Positions 1 to 8,208 of a stretch of DNA of 64,000 bases are shown here, in pieces; position 1 is the first letter of the stretch, and each line of letters starts with the position of its first letter. The DNA comes from Streptomyces avicenniae (GTDB lineage: Bacteria; Actinomycetota; Actinomycetes; Streptomycetales; Streptomycetaceae), in the NCBI RefSeq assembly GCF_000719135.1, contig NZ_JOEK01000010.1, forward strand, positions 1-64,000, in the 5' to 3' direction. A program made the position numbers and the translations under genes. A model generated the notes under the pieces. It searched no databases. It was not told the DNA's origin and saw only the letters and a program-made list of their open reading frames with translations.

Positions 1-329
1 GCGACTACCTCGAACTCCACGGCCTGTCCGTCCAACTCGCCGAAGCCCTCGCCGAGTACTGGCACGCCCGCGTCCGCACCGAACTCGGCATCGCCGACAA
101 CGACCCCGCCGCCCTGGCCGGGATGTTCCGCACCGAGTACCAAGGCTGCCGCTACTCCCTGGGCTACCCCGCCTGCCCCGACCTGGAGGACCGCGCCAAG
201 ATCGCCGCACTCCTCGAACCCGAACGTATCGGCGTCACCCTCTCCGAGGAGTTCCAGCTCCACCCCGAACAGTCCACCGACGCCCTCGTCCTTCACCACC
301 CCGAGGCGAGCTATTTCAACGCACGCTAG
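1..329 (+). CDS. metH: Cobalamin-dependent methionine synthase, C-terminal fragment
   Basis: This is the last ~108 residues of an open frame that enters from the left edge; codons start at position 3. The sequence matches the C-terminal reactivation domain of MetH, with an AEYWHARVR helix, the GYPACPDL segment that binds S-adenosylmethionine, and the terminal ALVLHHPEASYF motif. MetH methylates homocysteine to methionine in the cytosol, using methylcobalamin and methyltetrahydrofolate. The start and the other three domains lie outside the window. A strong inverted repeat (406-439) follows the stop. B12-dependent methionine synthesis fits the cobalamin-regulated uptake operon at the other end of the window. 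Confidence 0.93.
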   Translation, partial: DYLELHGLSVQLAEALAEYWHARVRTELGIADNDPAALAGMFRTEYQGCRYSLGYPACPDLEDRAKIAALLEPERIGVTLSEEFQLHPEQSTDALVLHHPEASYFNAR

Positions 330-405
330 CCCGTCGCTGCTCCGTTCGGATCACATGGTCCGAGGCGGTGCGACCAGCGCCGACGTAGACTGATCGATCC
401 GGTAC

Positions 406-439
406 AGGCCGGTCGTCCCACCCAGGGGACGGCCGGCCT
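406..439 (+). terminator. Inverted repeat downstream of metH
   Basis: Two 14-nt arms (406-419 and 426-439) pair with a single G-U wobble around a 6-nt loop. No U-tract follows, as is common in this group. The hairpin could terminate metH. A TAGACT -10-like box at 386-391 would place it inside the 5' UTR of the next gene instead. Confidence 0.55.
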
Positions 440-466
440 TCTGGCCCCTTATGGAGGTGCGCGCGG

Positions 467-1210
467 ATGACAAGCTCCTTTCCCGCCCTCGACACCAGAG
501 CTGCCCACGGGTCCGGCCCGCAGGCCGTCCTGCTCGACATGGACGGCACGCTGGTGGACACCGAGGGATTCTGGTGGGACGCCGAGGTGGAGGTCTTCGG
601 CGCCCTCGGACATGTGCTCGCCGAGGAGCACCGCGACATCGTGGTCGGCGGCCCCATGGCCCGCAGCGCCGGATACCTGATCGAGGTCACCGGCGCCGAC
701 ATCGCCCTGGACGACGTACGCGACCTGCTGAACGCCGCCTTCCTCCGCCGCCTCGAACGCGGCGTGCCCCTCATGCCCGGCGCCCGCGACCTGCTCACCG
801 AGCTGACCGCCCACCGCGTCCCGACGGCCCTCGTCTCGGCGTCCCACCGCACGGTCATCGAGCGGATGCTGGTCTCCCTCGGCGCCGACCACTTCGCCGC
901 CACCGTCGCGGGCGACGAGTTGGACCGCACCAAGCCGCACCCGGACCCCTACCTCGCCGCCGCGGCCCGTCTGGGCGCGGAGCCGGGACGCTGCGTCGCC
1001 ATCGAGGACACCCCCACCGGCGTCGCCTCCGCCGAGGCGGCGGGCTGCCGCGTGATCGCCGTGCCGTCCATCGCCCCCATCGGCGCCGCGCCCGGCCGGT
1101 CCGTCGTCGGGTCACTCGAAGAAGTCGATATGGCGTTCCTGCGCTCCGTCGCCGCCGCCCCCGCCCCGCGCGGCATCGGCGGCACGGCCGGAGCGCCCGT
1201 CCATCCGTGA
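467..1210 (+). CDS. HAD-family phosphatase (beta-phosphoglucomutase-like)
   Basis: A 247-aa soluble protein. Motif I is DMDGTLVDTE, with nucleophile Asp24 and acid/base Asp26. It is followed by a helical cap, a motif II Ser in TALVSAS, and a C-terminal KPHPDPYL plus IEDTPTG motif that coordinates magnesium. This order is typical of the subfamily I HAD phosphatases that act on small sugar or nucleotide phosphates; the substrate cannot be read from sequence. The start at 467 follows a GGAGGTG ribosome-binding site. The gene lies downstream of metH with its own likely promoter (TAGACT at 386). Confidence 0.88.
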   Translation: MTSSFPALDTRAAHGSGPQAVLLDMDGTLVDTEGFWWDAEVEVFGALGHVLAEEHRDIVVGGPMARSAGYLIEVTGADIALDDVRDLLNAAFLRRLERGVPLMPGARDLLTELTAHRVPTALVSASHRTVIERMLVSLGADHFAATVAGDELDRTKPHPDPYLAAAARLGAEPGRCVAIEDTPTGVASAEAAGCRVIAVPSIAPIGAAPGRSVVGSLEEVDMAFLRSVAAAPAPRGIGGTAGAPVHP

Positions 1211-1262
1211 CGCTCCCCGGTGGCGCCCGCCGATCACCCGTCCGTTAGTGTCACGCAACGTG

Positions 1263-2837
1263 ATGCCCCGACCCGTGTGGCCCGTCCCGCTGTCCGCGGC
1301 CCTCGCCGCCGTCCTCCTCCTCACCGGCTGCTGGTGGGACGGCGGCGAGGGCGGCGAGGGCGAGGCCGTGGTCATGGGCACCACGGACCCGGTCCGCACG
1401 CTCGACCCGGCCGCCGCGTACGACCCGGGCTCCTGGCTGCTCATCGGGAACGTCTTCCAGTCCCTGCTGAGCCTGCCGCCCGGCGGCACCGAGCCGCAGC
1501 CGGAGGCGGCCGACGCGTGCGGCTTCACCGACCGTGTCAGCCGGCGCTTCACCTGCCGTCTGCGCCGTGACCTGACCTTCTCCGACGGCGCCGCCCTCAC
1601 CAGCCACGACGTCCGGTACTCGTTCGAACGGACCCTGCGCATCGCCGCGCCGCACGGCCCCGCCGCCCTGCTGTCCGCCGTGGAGCGCATCGACACGCCC
1701 GACGACCGCACCGTCACCTTCCACCTCAGCCGCCCCGACGCGACGTTCGCCCAGAAGATCGCCACCCCCGCCGGGGCGATCGTGGACCACCGCTCCTACC
1801 CGGCAGGCTCCCTGCGCACCGACGGCGGCACGGACGGCTCCGGCGTCTACACGCTGGAGAGCCACGACGACGCCACCGCCGTCCTCGCCCCCAACTCCCG
1901 CTACCAGGGACCGGCCGACCTACGGAACTCCGGCATGACCGTCCGCTTCTACCCCGGGGACCCGGCCGCTCTGCGGGACGCCCTCACCGCGGGCACCGTC
2001 GATCTCGCCCACCGCGGCCTGACCGCCACCGACCTCGCCGCACTGCGCGACGAGGGCCGCCTCACCTCCGTCACCGGCAGCGGCCTGGAGACCCACTTCC
2101 TGGTCCCCGACCTCGGCGGCCCCCGCACCGGCGACCCGGCCGTGCGCCGCGCCCTCGCCCTCCTCATCGACCGCGACGCCCTGGTGGAGGACGTCCTGCC
2201 GGACACCGCGGAACCCCTCCAGTCCCTCGTCCCGGCGGGCATGCTCGGCCACACCACGCCCTTCCTCGACCGCTACGGCGACCACCCCGACCCGGAACGC
2301 GCCCGCGAGGAACTGCGCGGCGCCGGTCACACCGAGCCGGTCCGGCTCACGCTGTGCGCCCCGGACGGCTCCGACCCCGACGCGACGGCCGCCGCCGACC
2401 TGATCGCCGCCCAGTTGGGGACGGACGGCCTGTTCGCCGTCACGGTGCGGGCGCTCCCCGCCGCCGACCTCACGGACGCCGCGGCGGACGGCGACTGCCC
2501 CCTCGCCCTGCGCGGCTGGAGCCCGGACTACCCGGACCCCGACAGCTTCCTCCAGCCCCTCGTCGGCGCGGGCGGCATCCTGCCCACGCCCTACGACGCG
2601 CCCCACGTCACCGACGACCTCGTCCCGGCCACCGAGCGCGCGACGGACCGCGAGCGCGCCGCCGACGGCTTCGCCGCCGTCCAGGAGGCCGTCGCCGAGG
2701 ACCTGCCGCTCCTCCCGCTGTGGCAGGACCGGCAGCAGGCCGTCGCCGCCCGGGGCGTCACCGGCCTGCGCTGGGCCCTCGACAGCGCCACGGCGTTCCG
2801 CTTCTGGGAGATCGCCAAGGACACGGACCGACGCTAG
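1263..2837 (+). CDS. Extracellular solute-binding lipoprotein, family 5 (peptide/nickel type)
   Basis: About 524 aa. The N-terminus is a lipoprotein signal: a short Arg segment, a hydrophobic core, and lipobox LLTGC with the lipidated Cys followed by WWDGG. The mature part has the SBP_bac_5 layout, including DPVRTLDPAAAYD near the N-terminus, a LTFSDGAALTSHDVRYSFER segment and GWSPDYPDPDSFLQPL near the end. Proteins of this family deliver peptides or other solutes to an ABC permease, but no permease or ATPase gene is adjacent, so it is an orphan. Possible starts are GTG 1248, GTG 1260 and ATG 1263; a TAGTGT box at 1246-1251 overlaps the first, so I favour 1263. Confidence 0.88.
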   Translation: MPRPVWPVPLSAALAAVLLLTGCWWDGGEGGEGEAVVMGTTDPVRTLDPAAAYDPGSWLLIGNVFQSLLSLPPGGTEPQPEAADACGFTDRVSRRFTCRLRRDLTFSDGAALTSHDVRYSFERTLRIAAPHGPAALLSAVERIDTPDDRTVTFHLSRPDATFAQKIATPAGAIVDHRSYPAGSLRTDGGTDGSGVYTLESHDDATAVLAPNSRYQGPADLRNSGMTVRFYPGDPAALRDALTAGTVDLAHRGLTATDLAALRDEGRLTSVTGSGLETHFLVPDLGGPRTGDPAVRRALALLIDRDALVEDVLPDTAEPLQSLVPAGMLGHTTPFLDRYGDHPDPERAREELRGAGHTEPVRLTLCAPDGSDPDATAAADLIAAQLGTDGLFAVTVRALPAADLTDAAADGDCPLALRGWSPDYPDPDSFLQPLVGAGGILPTPYDAPHVTDDLVPATERATDRERAADGFAAVQEAVAEDLPLLPLWQDRQQAVAARGVTGLRWALDSATAFRFWEIAKDTDRR

Positions 2838-2860
2838 GGCGACCCCTGTGAAGACGGGCC

Positions 2861-3529
2861 CTAGCTGCCGGGCCGCACCAGCCCGCTCTCGTACGCGAAC
2901 ACCGCCGCCTGCACCCGGTCGCGCAGCTCCAGCTTCGTCAGCACATGCCCCACGTGCGTCTTCACCGTGGTCTCGCTGACGAACAGGTCGGCGGCGATCT
3001 CCGCGTTCGACAGGCCACGGGCCACCAGCTTCAGCACCTCGACCTCCCGCTCGGTCAGCCGCCCCAGCGCGTCCGGCACCGGCTCCTCGCCCGAGGGCAG
3101 CCGCTCCGCGTACATGTCGAGCAGCCGCCGCGTCACACTCGGCGCGAGCATCGCCTCGCCCGCCGCCACCACCCGGATGGCCTGCACCAGCTCCGCCGCG
3201 GGCGCGTCCTTCAGCAGGAAGCCGCTCGCGCCCGCCCGCAGCGCCTCGACCACGTACTCGTCCAGGTCGAACGTCGTCAGCACCAGCACCTTCGCCGGGC
3301 CGTCGTGCCCCGGGCCGGTGATCTGCCGCGTCGCCTCCACGCCGTCCATGCGCGGCATGCGGATGTCCATCAGCACGACGTCGGGCTGGAGCGCCCGCAC
3401 CTGCTCCAGCGCCTGAAGCCCGTCCCCCGCCTCGCCGACCACGGACACGTCCGCCTCGGCCTCCAGGATCATGCGGAAACCGGTGCGCAGCAGCGGCTGG
3501 TCATCGACGAGCAGCACGCGAATGGGCAT
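2861..3529 (-). CDS. LuxR/NarL-family response regulator
   Basis: A 222-aa two-domain regulator. The receiver domain starts at MPIRVLLVDDQPLLRTG with the acidic pair Asp-Asp; the phosphoacceptor Asp lies in VVLMDIRMPRMDG and the conserved Lys in SGFLLKDAP. The C-terminal HTH has LTEREVEVLKLVARGLSNAE and VSETTVKTHV, typical of NarL/FixJ proteins that bind DNA after phosphorylation. The start at 3529 has an AAGG site upstream. No histidine kinase gene is adjacent. The gene is convergent with the lipoprotein gene to its left, with 23 bp between stops. Confidence 0.92.
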   Translation of the reverse strand: MPIRVLLVDDQPLLRTGFRMILEAEADVSVVGEAGDGLQALEQVRALQPDVVLMDIRMPRMDGVEATRQITGPGHDGPAKVLVLTTFDLDEYVVEALRAGASGFLLKDAPAAELVQAIRVVAAGEAMLAPSVTRRLLDMYAERLPSGEEPVPDALGRLTEREVEVLKLVARGLSNAEIAADLFVSETTVKTHVGHVLTKLELRDRVQAAVFAYESGLVRPGS

Positions 3530-3586
3530 GGGCCGACCTTCGTTCCAGGGACGCCGAGGGCGCGGAGCGCCGCCGACCATTCTCGC

Positions 3587-4531
3587 TCACGCCTCCGCGC
3601 GCGGGTCCGCCGCGCCCTCCTCCACCGGCGCGCCCTGCTCCGGCAGCAGCGGCAGCGCCGTCTGCACCGACAGCGGGTACGGCGGGGGAGTGCCGCCGAA
3701 CTCCGGGCAGCGCGCCTGGTGGTCGCACCATCCGCACAGCTTGCTGCGGCTCGGCCGCCAGTCCCCGGTCTCGGTGGCCTGCCGGATCGCGTGCCACAGC
3801 GCGACGAGCTTGCGCTCCACGCCCCGCAGGTCGGCCTCCTCGGGGTCGTACGTCAGGATGTCGCCGCTGCCCAGGTAGACGAGCTGGAGCCGCTTCGGCA
3901 CGGCGCCCCGCAGCCGCCACAGCACCAGGGCGTAGAACTTCATCTGGAACAGGGCGCCGTCCGTGTACCGCGGCCCGGGCGCCTTCCCCGTCTTGTAGTC
4001 CACGATGCGGACCTCGCCCGTCGGCGCCACGTCCACCCGGTCGATGACCCCGCGCAGCCGCAGCCCCGACTCCAGCCGGGTCTCCACGAACAGCTCGCGT
4101 TCCGCCGGTTCGAGACGCGTCGGGTCCTCAAGGGAGAACCAGCGCTCCACCAGCTCCTCGGCGCTCGTCAGCCACTCCGCCAGCCGCGCCGCGTCCATCC
4201 CACCGGCGGAACCGCCCCCGGCCCCGCCCTCGCCCTGCCCGCCGTCGCCCTCCGCGGCGAAGAGCGCCGTCAGCTCAGGGCGCCGCGCGAGCAGCCGCTC
4301 CCACTCCCGCGCGACCATCGCACGCGCCCGCGGTATGGCCCGCTGACCCGCCGGCGCGTCGAACACCCGCTCAAGCACCGCGTGGACGACCGTCCCACGG
4401 GTCGCCGCCGCGCTCGGCTCCTCCGGCAGTTTGTCGATGACCCGGAAGCGGTAGAGCAGGGGGCACTGCATGAAATCGGCCGCCCGTGACGGGGAGAGGG
4501 AATCCGGCGGCCTGGCGATGGGAGCGGTCAT
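3587..4531 (-). CDS. RecB-family exonuclease (PD-(D/E)XK, iron-sulfur type)
   Basis: A 314-aa protein. The start at MTAPIARPPDSLSPSR begins the conserved N-terminal helix with SPSRAADFMQCP. The nuclease core is visible as GTVVHAVLERVF (conserved His), then RGVIDRVDVA with the metal-binding Asp, and RIVDYKTGKAP with the D-x-K signature. Near the C-terminus LCGWCDHQARCPEFG holds three Cys; with the Cys in MQCP they make the four ligands of an AddB/Cas4-type 4Fe-4S cluster. It probably acts in DNA repair. The frame stays open far upstream to 6052, but that is antisense to the next gene and is not coding. Confidence 0.88.
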   Translation of the reverse strand: MTAPIARPPDSLSPSRAADFMQCPLLYRFRVIDKLPEEPSAAATRGTVVHAVLERVFDAPAGQRAIPRARAMVAREWERLLARRPELTALFAAEGDGGQGEGGAGGGSAGGMDAARLAEWLTSAEELVERWFSLEDPTRLEPAERELFVETRLESGLRLRGVIDRVDVAPTGEVRIVDYKTGKAPGPRYTDGALFQMKFYALVLWRLRGAVPKRLQLVYLGSGDILTYDPEEADLRGVERKLVALWHAIRQATETGDWRPSRSKLCGWCDHQARCPEFGGTPPPYPLSVQTALPLLPEQGAPVEEGAADPRAEA

Positions 4532-4654
4532 GGAGCGAACCCTACGGCGCGTCACTGACAGGTAGCCGCTTACCATCGACGGGGAGCCCGCGTGCACGAC
4601 GGCAGCGCATGTCCGAACAGCCGTGCGGGCGGCCCACGGCGACGAGGGGAACTG

Positions 4655-5944
4655 GTGGCAGACTCCGAGAGCGACCCGACGACGGACCCGGGCGACGGCC
4701 GGAAGGCGAAGCCCACAGGTCCCACGGGCGCGCCCTCGCCCGGTGCCCAGGAGGACGCACGGCCCGGCCGGGGAGCGGGCGGCGGCTTCCTCATGGGCCG
4801 GATCCTCGGCGTGCCGATCTACGTGGCGCCCAGCTGGTTCCTGGTGGCCGCGCTCATCACCTGGTTCTTCGGCAACCAGCTCGACCGCGTCCTGCCGGAG
4901 CTGGGCGGGGGGCGCTACCTCGTCTCGCTCTTCTTCGCCGTCGCGTTCTACGCCTCGGTCCTCGTGCACGAACTGGCCCACACCGTCGCCGCCCTCCGCT
5001 TCGACCTGCCGGTGCGGCGCATCCAGCTCCAGTTCTTCGGCGGTGTCTCCGAGATCGAGAAGGAGTCGCAGACCCCCGGCCGCGAGTTCGTCCTCGCCGG
5101 GGTCGGCCCGCTGCTGTCCCTCGTCCTGTCGGGCGTCTTCTACGCGGGCATGCTCGTCACCGAGTCCGGCACGATCCCCGGCGTCCTGCTGGCGGGCCTG
5201 ATGATCTCCAACCTCATCGTCGCCGCCTTCAACCTCCTCCCAGGACTGCCGCTCGACGGCGGCCGGATGCTGCGCGCCGTCATCTGGAAGCTGTCCGGCA
5301 GCCCCATGACCGGCACGGTCGCCGCCGCGTGGACCGGCAGGGCCCTCGCCGTGGCCGTCCTCGTCGGGTTCCCGCTGGCCACCTACGTCGGGACGTCGGG
5401 CGACCGCGAGGCGTTCAGCGGCATCGAGTCCCTGACGGACGCCCTGCTGGCCGCCATCCTCGCCGCCATCATCTGGACGGGCGCGGGCAACAGCCTGCGC
5501 ATGGCCCGCCTCCGCGAACGGCTCCCCGTCCTCAACGCCCGCACGCTGACCCGCCGCGCCGTCCCCGTGGCCGCGGAGACGCCCCTGTCCGAGGCCCTGC
5601 GCCGCGCCAACGAGGCGGGCGCCCGCGCCCTCGTCGTCGTGGACCAGGACGGCGACCCGCTCTCCCTCGTCCGCGAGGCCGGGATCGCCGAGGTGCCGGA
5701 ACACCGCAGGCCCTGGGTCCAGGTCGGCACGCTCGCGCAGGACCTGGGCGAGGGGCTGCGCGTGCCCGCCGACCTTGCGGGCGAGGGGCTGCTCGACCAC
5801 CTGCGCGCCACCCCGGCGAGCGAGTACCTGGTCGTGGAGCGCACGGGCGAGATCTACGGCGTCCTGTCCACCAGCGACGTCGAGCGCGCCTTCATCGACG
5901 CGATGGCCCGTCCCGCCGCCCCCGCCCACCGGCCCGTGGACTGA
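4655..5944 (+). CDS. Site-2 protease-family zinc metallopeptidase with CBS domains
   Basis: About 429 aa from GTG 4655, which sits behind a GAGGGG site; an upstream ATG at 4592 lacks one. After a hydrophilic, Pro-rich N-tail come several membrane segments. The first carries LVHELAH, a HExxH zinc motif with His near residue 105. The second motif, NLLPGLPLDGGRML, supplies the third zinc ligand Asp. The C-terminal ~130 residues form a pair of CBS-like domains (LSEALRRANEAGARALVVV and YGVLSTSDVERAF). The layout matches Rip3-type intramembrane proteases, which cleave membrane substrates and may sense adenine nucleotides through CBS. The substrate is unknown. Confidence 0.9.
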   Translation: MADSESDPTTDPGDGRKAKPTGPTGAPSPGAQEDARPGRGAGGGFLMGRILGVPIYVAPSWFLVAALITWFFGNQLDRVLPELGGGRYLVSLFFAVAFYASVLVHELAHTVAALRFDLPVRRIQLQFFGGVSEIEKESQTPGREFVLAGVGPLLSLVLSGVFYAGMLVTESGTIPGVLLAGLMISNLIVAAFNLLPGLPLDGGRMLRAVIWKLSGSPMTGTVAAAWTGRALAVAVLVGFPLATYVGTSGDREAFSGIESLTDALLAAILAAIIWTGAGNSLRMARLRERLPVLNARTLTRRAVPVAAETPLSEALRRANEAGARALVVVDQDGDPLSLVREAGIAEVPEHRRPWVQVGTLAQDLGEGLRVPADLAGEGLLDHLRATPASEYLVVERTGEIYGVLSTSDVERAFIDAMARPAAPAHRPVD

Positions 5945-5962
5945 CGGACCACCCGCGTGGAC

Positions 5963-5968
5963 TAGGCT
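5963..5968 (+). promoter_or_regulatory. -10 box for leaderless trmI
   Basis: TAGGCT (TANNNT type) lies 7 nt before the trmI ATG, and there is no ribosome-binding site. Transcription should therefore start at or next to the start codon. Confidence 0.5.
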
Positions 5969-5975
5969 TGCCGCC

Positions 5976-6869
5976 ATGTCCGAACCGACCGGTGCCGCCC
6001 GCCGTCGCGGGCCCTTCCAGGTCGGGGACCAGGTACAGCTCACCGACCCCAAGGGCCGCCACTACACGTTCACGCTCGAAGCGGGGAAGAGCTTCCACAC
6101 CCACAAGGGCGCCTTCCCGCACGACGAGCTGATCGGCGCCCCCGAGGGCACGGTCGTCCGCACCACGGGAAACGTCGAGTATCTCGCGCTGCGCCCCCTG
6201 CTCCCCGACTACGTCCTGTCCATGCCGCGCGGCGCCGCCGTCGTCTACCCCAAGGACGCGGGCCAGATCCTGGCCATGGCCGACATCTTCCCCGGCGCGC
6301 GCGTCGTGGAGGCGGGGGTCGGCTCCGGCTCGCTGAGCACCTTCCTGCTCCGCGCCATCGGCGACCAGGGCATGCTGCACTCGTACGAGCGACGCGCCGA
6401 CTTCGCGGCCATCGCCCAGGAGAACGTGGCCCGCTACTTCGGCGGCCCGCACCCGGCCTGGCAGGTGACCGTCGGCGACCTCCAGGACCACCTGGACGAC
6501 GCCGACGTGGACCGCGTCATCCTCGACATGCTCGCGCCCTGGGAGTGCCTGGACGCCGTCACCAAGGCCCTGGTGCCCGGCGGCATCCTGTGCGCCTACG
6601 TCGCCACCACCACCCAGCTGGCCCGCACGGTCGAGACGATCAGGGAGCACGGCACGTTCAACGAGCCGAGCGCCTGGGAGACCATGGTCCGCACCTGGCA
6701 CGTCGAAGGGCTCGCCGTCCGCCCCGACCACCGCATGATCGGGCACACCGGCTTCCTCGTCACCGCCCGCAGGCTCGCCGACGGCGTGGAGCCGCCGCGC
6801 CGCCGTCGCCGCCCCGCCCCCGGCGCGTACGGCGCGGACTACACGGGGCCTGGCTCCGCGTCCGCCTGA
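5976..6869 (+). CDS. trmI: tRNA (adenine-58-N1)-methyltransferase
   Basis: A 297-aa class I methyltransferase. The N-terminal beta domain (FQVGDQVQLTDPKGRHYTF) precedes the catalytic part. Motif I is VVEAGVGSGSLS, which binds S-adenosylmethionine; LHSYERRADFA is the acidic loop contacting the ribose, and VILDMLAPWECL carries the catalytic Asp region. The enzyme makes m1A58 in the T-loop of tRNA as a homotetramer. Actinobacterial trmI is commonly found near arc and the proteasome genes, as here. The Arg- and Pro-rich tail is longer than in thermophilic homologs. The gene looks leaderless. Confidence 0.92.
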   Translation: MSEPTGAARRRGPFQVGDQVQLTDPKGRHYTFTLEAGKSFHTHKGAFPHDELIGAPEGTVVRTTGNVEYLALRPLLPDYVLSMPRGAAVVYPKDAGQILAMADIFPGARVVEAGVGSGSLSTFLLRAIGDQGMLHSYERRADFAAIAQENVARYFGGPHPAWQVTVGDLQDHLDDADVDRVILDMLAPWECLDAVTKALVPGGILCAYVATTTQLARTVETIREHGTFNEPSAWETMVRTWHVEGLAVRPDHRMIGHTGFLVTARRLADGVEPPRRRRRPAPGAYGADYTGPGSASA

Positions 6870-7005
6870 CGGCCCCGCCCGGCCCAACAGGCCGACCGGA
6901 CCCCGCCGTTCCGCCGTTCCGTGAGATGTGGCACGATGCCGGTCACCTGCCGTCGCGCAGGCCCGGCACGGTGTCACCCCCTCACGACGTCCAGGAGTCC
7001 TCCGC

Positions 7006-7611
7006 GTGCAGCTCCCGGCAAGCCCGGCCGACCCGACCGCCTCGCGCACCCGCCCGTTCCACTGGGTGACGACCGCCCTGGCACTCGCCGCGATCACCGC
7101 CGTGGCCGCCCTGGTCGAGCCCTCCGGGGCGACCGCCCGCCCCGGCGGCCAGGACGCGGCGGGCCCGGTGGACGGCGCCGCGCCCGAGCCGGGCGCACCC
7201 GTCGCCGGACCCGACCCCGAGGGCGCCGCCTACCCCCTGGACTGCGGGCCGCTCGACGTGCTGGTCACGGACAGCGCGCAGACGGACCTCGACGGCGACG
7301 GGCGCCGCGAGACGCTCGCCGTCGTCCGCTGCGACGCCGGTTCCGGCACCCCGCCCAACGGCATGTACCTGCTCACCCTGCCCGCCACCGACGGCGCCCC
7401 CGCGACGGTCGCGGCCACCCTGGTGGACCCGGCGGAGCGGATGACCGTGGAACGGCTCGAAGCCGAGGGCGGCACCGTCTCCGTCCGCCTGCTGGGCTAC
7501 TCGTCGGACGAGGTCCCGCGCTGCTGCCCCGACCTGGTGCGCGACGTGGACTGGCTCTGGGAGGACGGCCGGCTCGCGCTGCGCCCGCAGCCCGCGCCGA
7601 ACAGCGTCTGA
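7006..7611 (+). CDS. Hypothetical exported or membrane-anchored protein
   Basis: About 201 aa from GTG 7006, chosen because AGGAG lies just upstream (6993-6997); an upstream start at 6928 has no such site. The N-terminus has one hydrophobic segment (WVTTALALAAITAVAALV) that is a signal or anchor, then a low-complexity Gly/Pro/Ala stretch. The soluble part has DTDLDGDGRRETLAVVRCD-like Asp-rich FG-GAP/VCBS-style repeat character (DLDGDGRRE) and four Cys in two pairs (one pair is CC). No family is firmly recognised; I infer an extracytoplasmic protein, possibly calcium-binding. Confidence 0.7.
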   Translation: MQLPASPADPTASRTRPFHWVTTALALAAITAVAALVEPSGATARPGGQDAAGPVDGAAPEPGAPVAGPDPEGAAYPLDCGPLDVLVTDSAQTDLDGDGRRETLAVVRCDAGSGTPPNGMYLLTLPATDGAPATVAATLVDPAERMTVERLEAEGGTVSVRLLGYSSDEVPRCCPDLVRDVDWLWEDGRLALRPQPAPNSV

Positions 7612-7657
7612 CGCGCCGGGCCCGCGGGCGGCGCCGCCCGCGGGCCCGGCCGCGCCG

Positions 7658-7966
7658 TCAGTCCGCGTCGGGGCCGTGGATCTCCACCTGGTCGGCCACC
7701 CGGCGGACGTGGATGCACGCCCCGGGGCAGTCCTTGGCCGACTCGGCGACGTCGCGCAGCAGCGGCAGCGGCACGCGGGCGGTCGCCCCAGGGGCCGTCA
7801 GCAGCTCCGCCTCGGTGCCCGCCGGGACGGGCGGCTTCACATAGGCAAGCCCGTCGATGTCCAGCTCGAACACCTCAGGGGCGTACTGCGCGCAGATCCC
7901 GTCCCCGGTGCAGAGATCCTGATCGATCCAGACCTCGATCTCTTCGGTGTCGTTCGGCGCGGTCAT
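7658..7966 (-). CDS. Ferredoxin, 3Fe-4S type
   Basis: A 102-aa acidic protein. DLCTGDGICAQYAPEVFE gives Cys-x5-Cys and a distal CPGACI supplies the third cluster Cys (the last Cys in that motif is at a further position), the pattern of single-cluster 3Fe-4S ferredoxins that feed electrons to P450s and similar enzymes. The start MTAPNDTEE at 7966 has a GGTAGG site; the frame is open further upstream but without one. It is divergent from arc, 242 bp apart. Ferredoxins of this type are often seen beside the actinobacterial arc gene, and a link to proteolysis is not known to me. Confidence 0.87.
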   Translation of the reverse strand: MTAPNDTEEIEVWIDQDLCTGDGICAQYAPEVFELDIDGLAYVKPPVPAGTEAELLTAPGATARVPLPLLRDVAESAKDCPGACIHVRRVADQVEIHGPDAD

Positions 7967-8164
7967 CTGGCCTACCGTTCTTCCTGGGCGTGAGTCAAAG
8001 AGAGCCATCCCTTGCGGGTGTTGACCACTTACGACCATACAGCGACCTGCTTTCCCGCAGCGCAGGGTGGGTATTCCCTGGCGTGAGGGAGTGCGCAAGG
8101 GTGAAGATCGGACACACCCCGACCGTCTTTGTGATCTAGGGGTTTCGAACTGCACCGGTCCAGG

Positions 8165-8170
8165 TAGGGT
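8165..8170 (+). promoter_or_regulatory. -10-like box of arc
   Basis: TAGGGT followed by CTG, 39 bp before the GTG start. The same TAGGGTC(T/C)G string occurs before pup (11870) and prcB (12193). No clear -35 was seen. Confidence 0.45.
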
Positions 8171-8208
8171 CTGGAAGCGTCCAGCTCCCCTTGGAGGAGG
8201 TGAGGACC

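Noticed and set aside
4532..6052. Long upstream extension of the RecB-type nuclease frame
   Set aside because: The extension is antisense to the site-2 protease gene and lacks protein character; the family start is at 4531.
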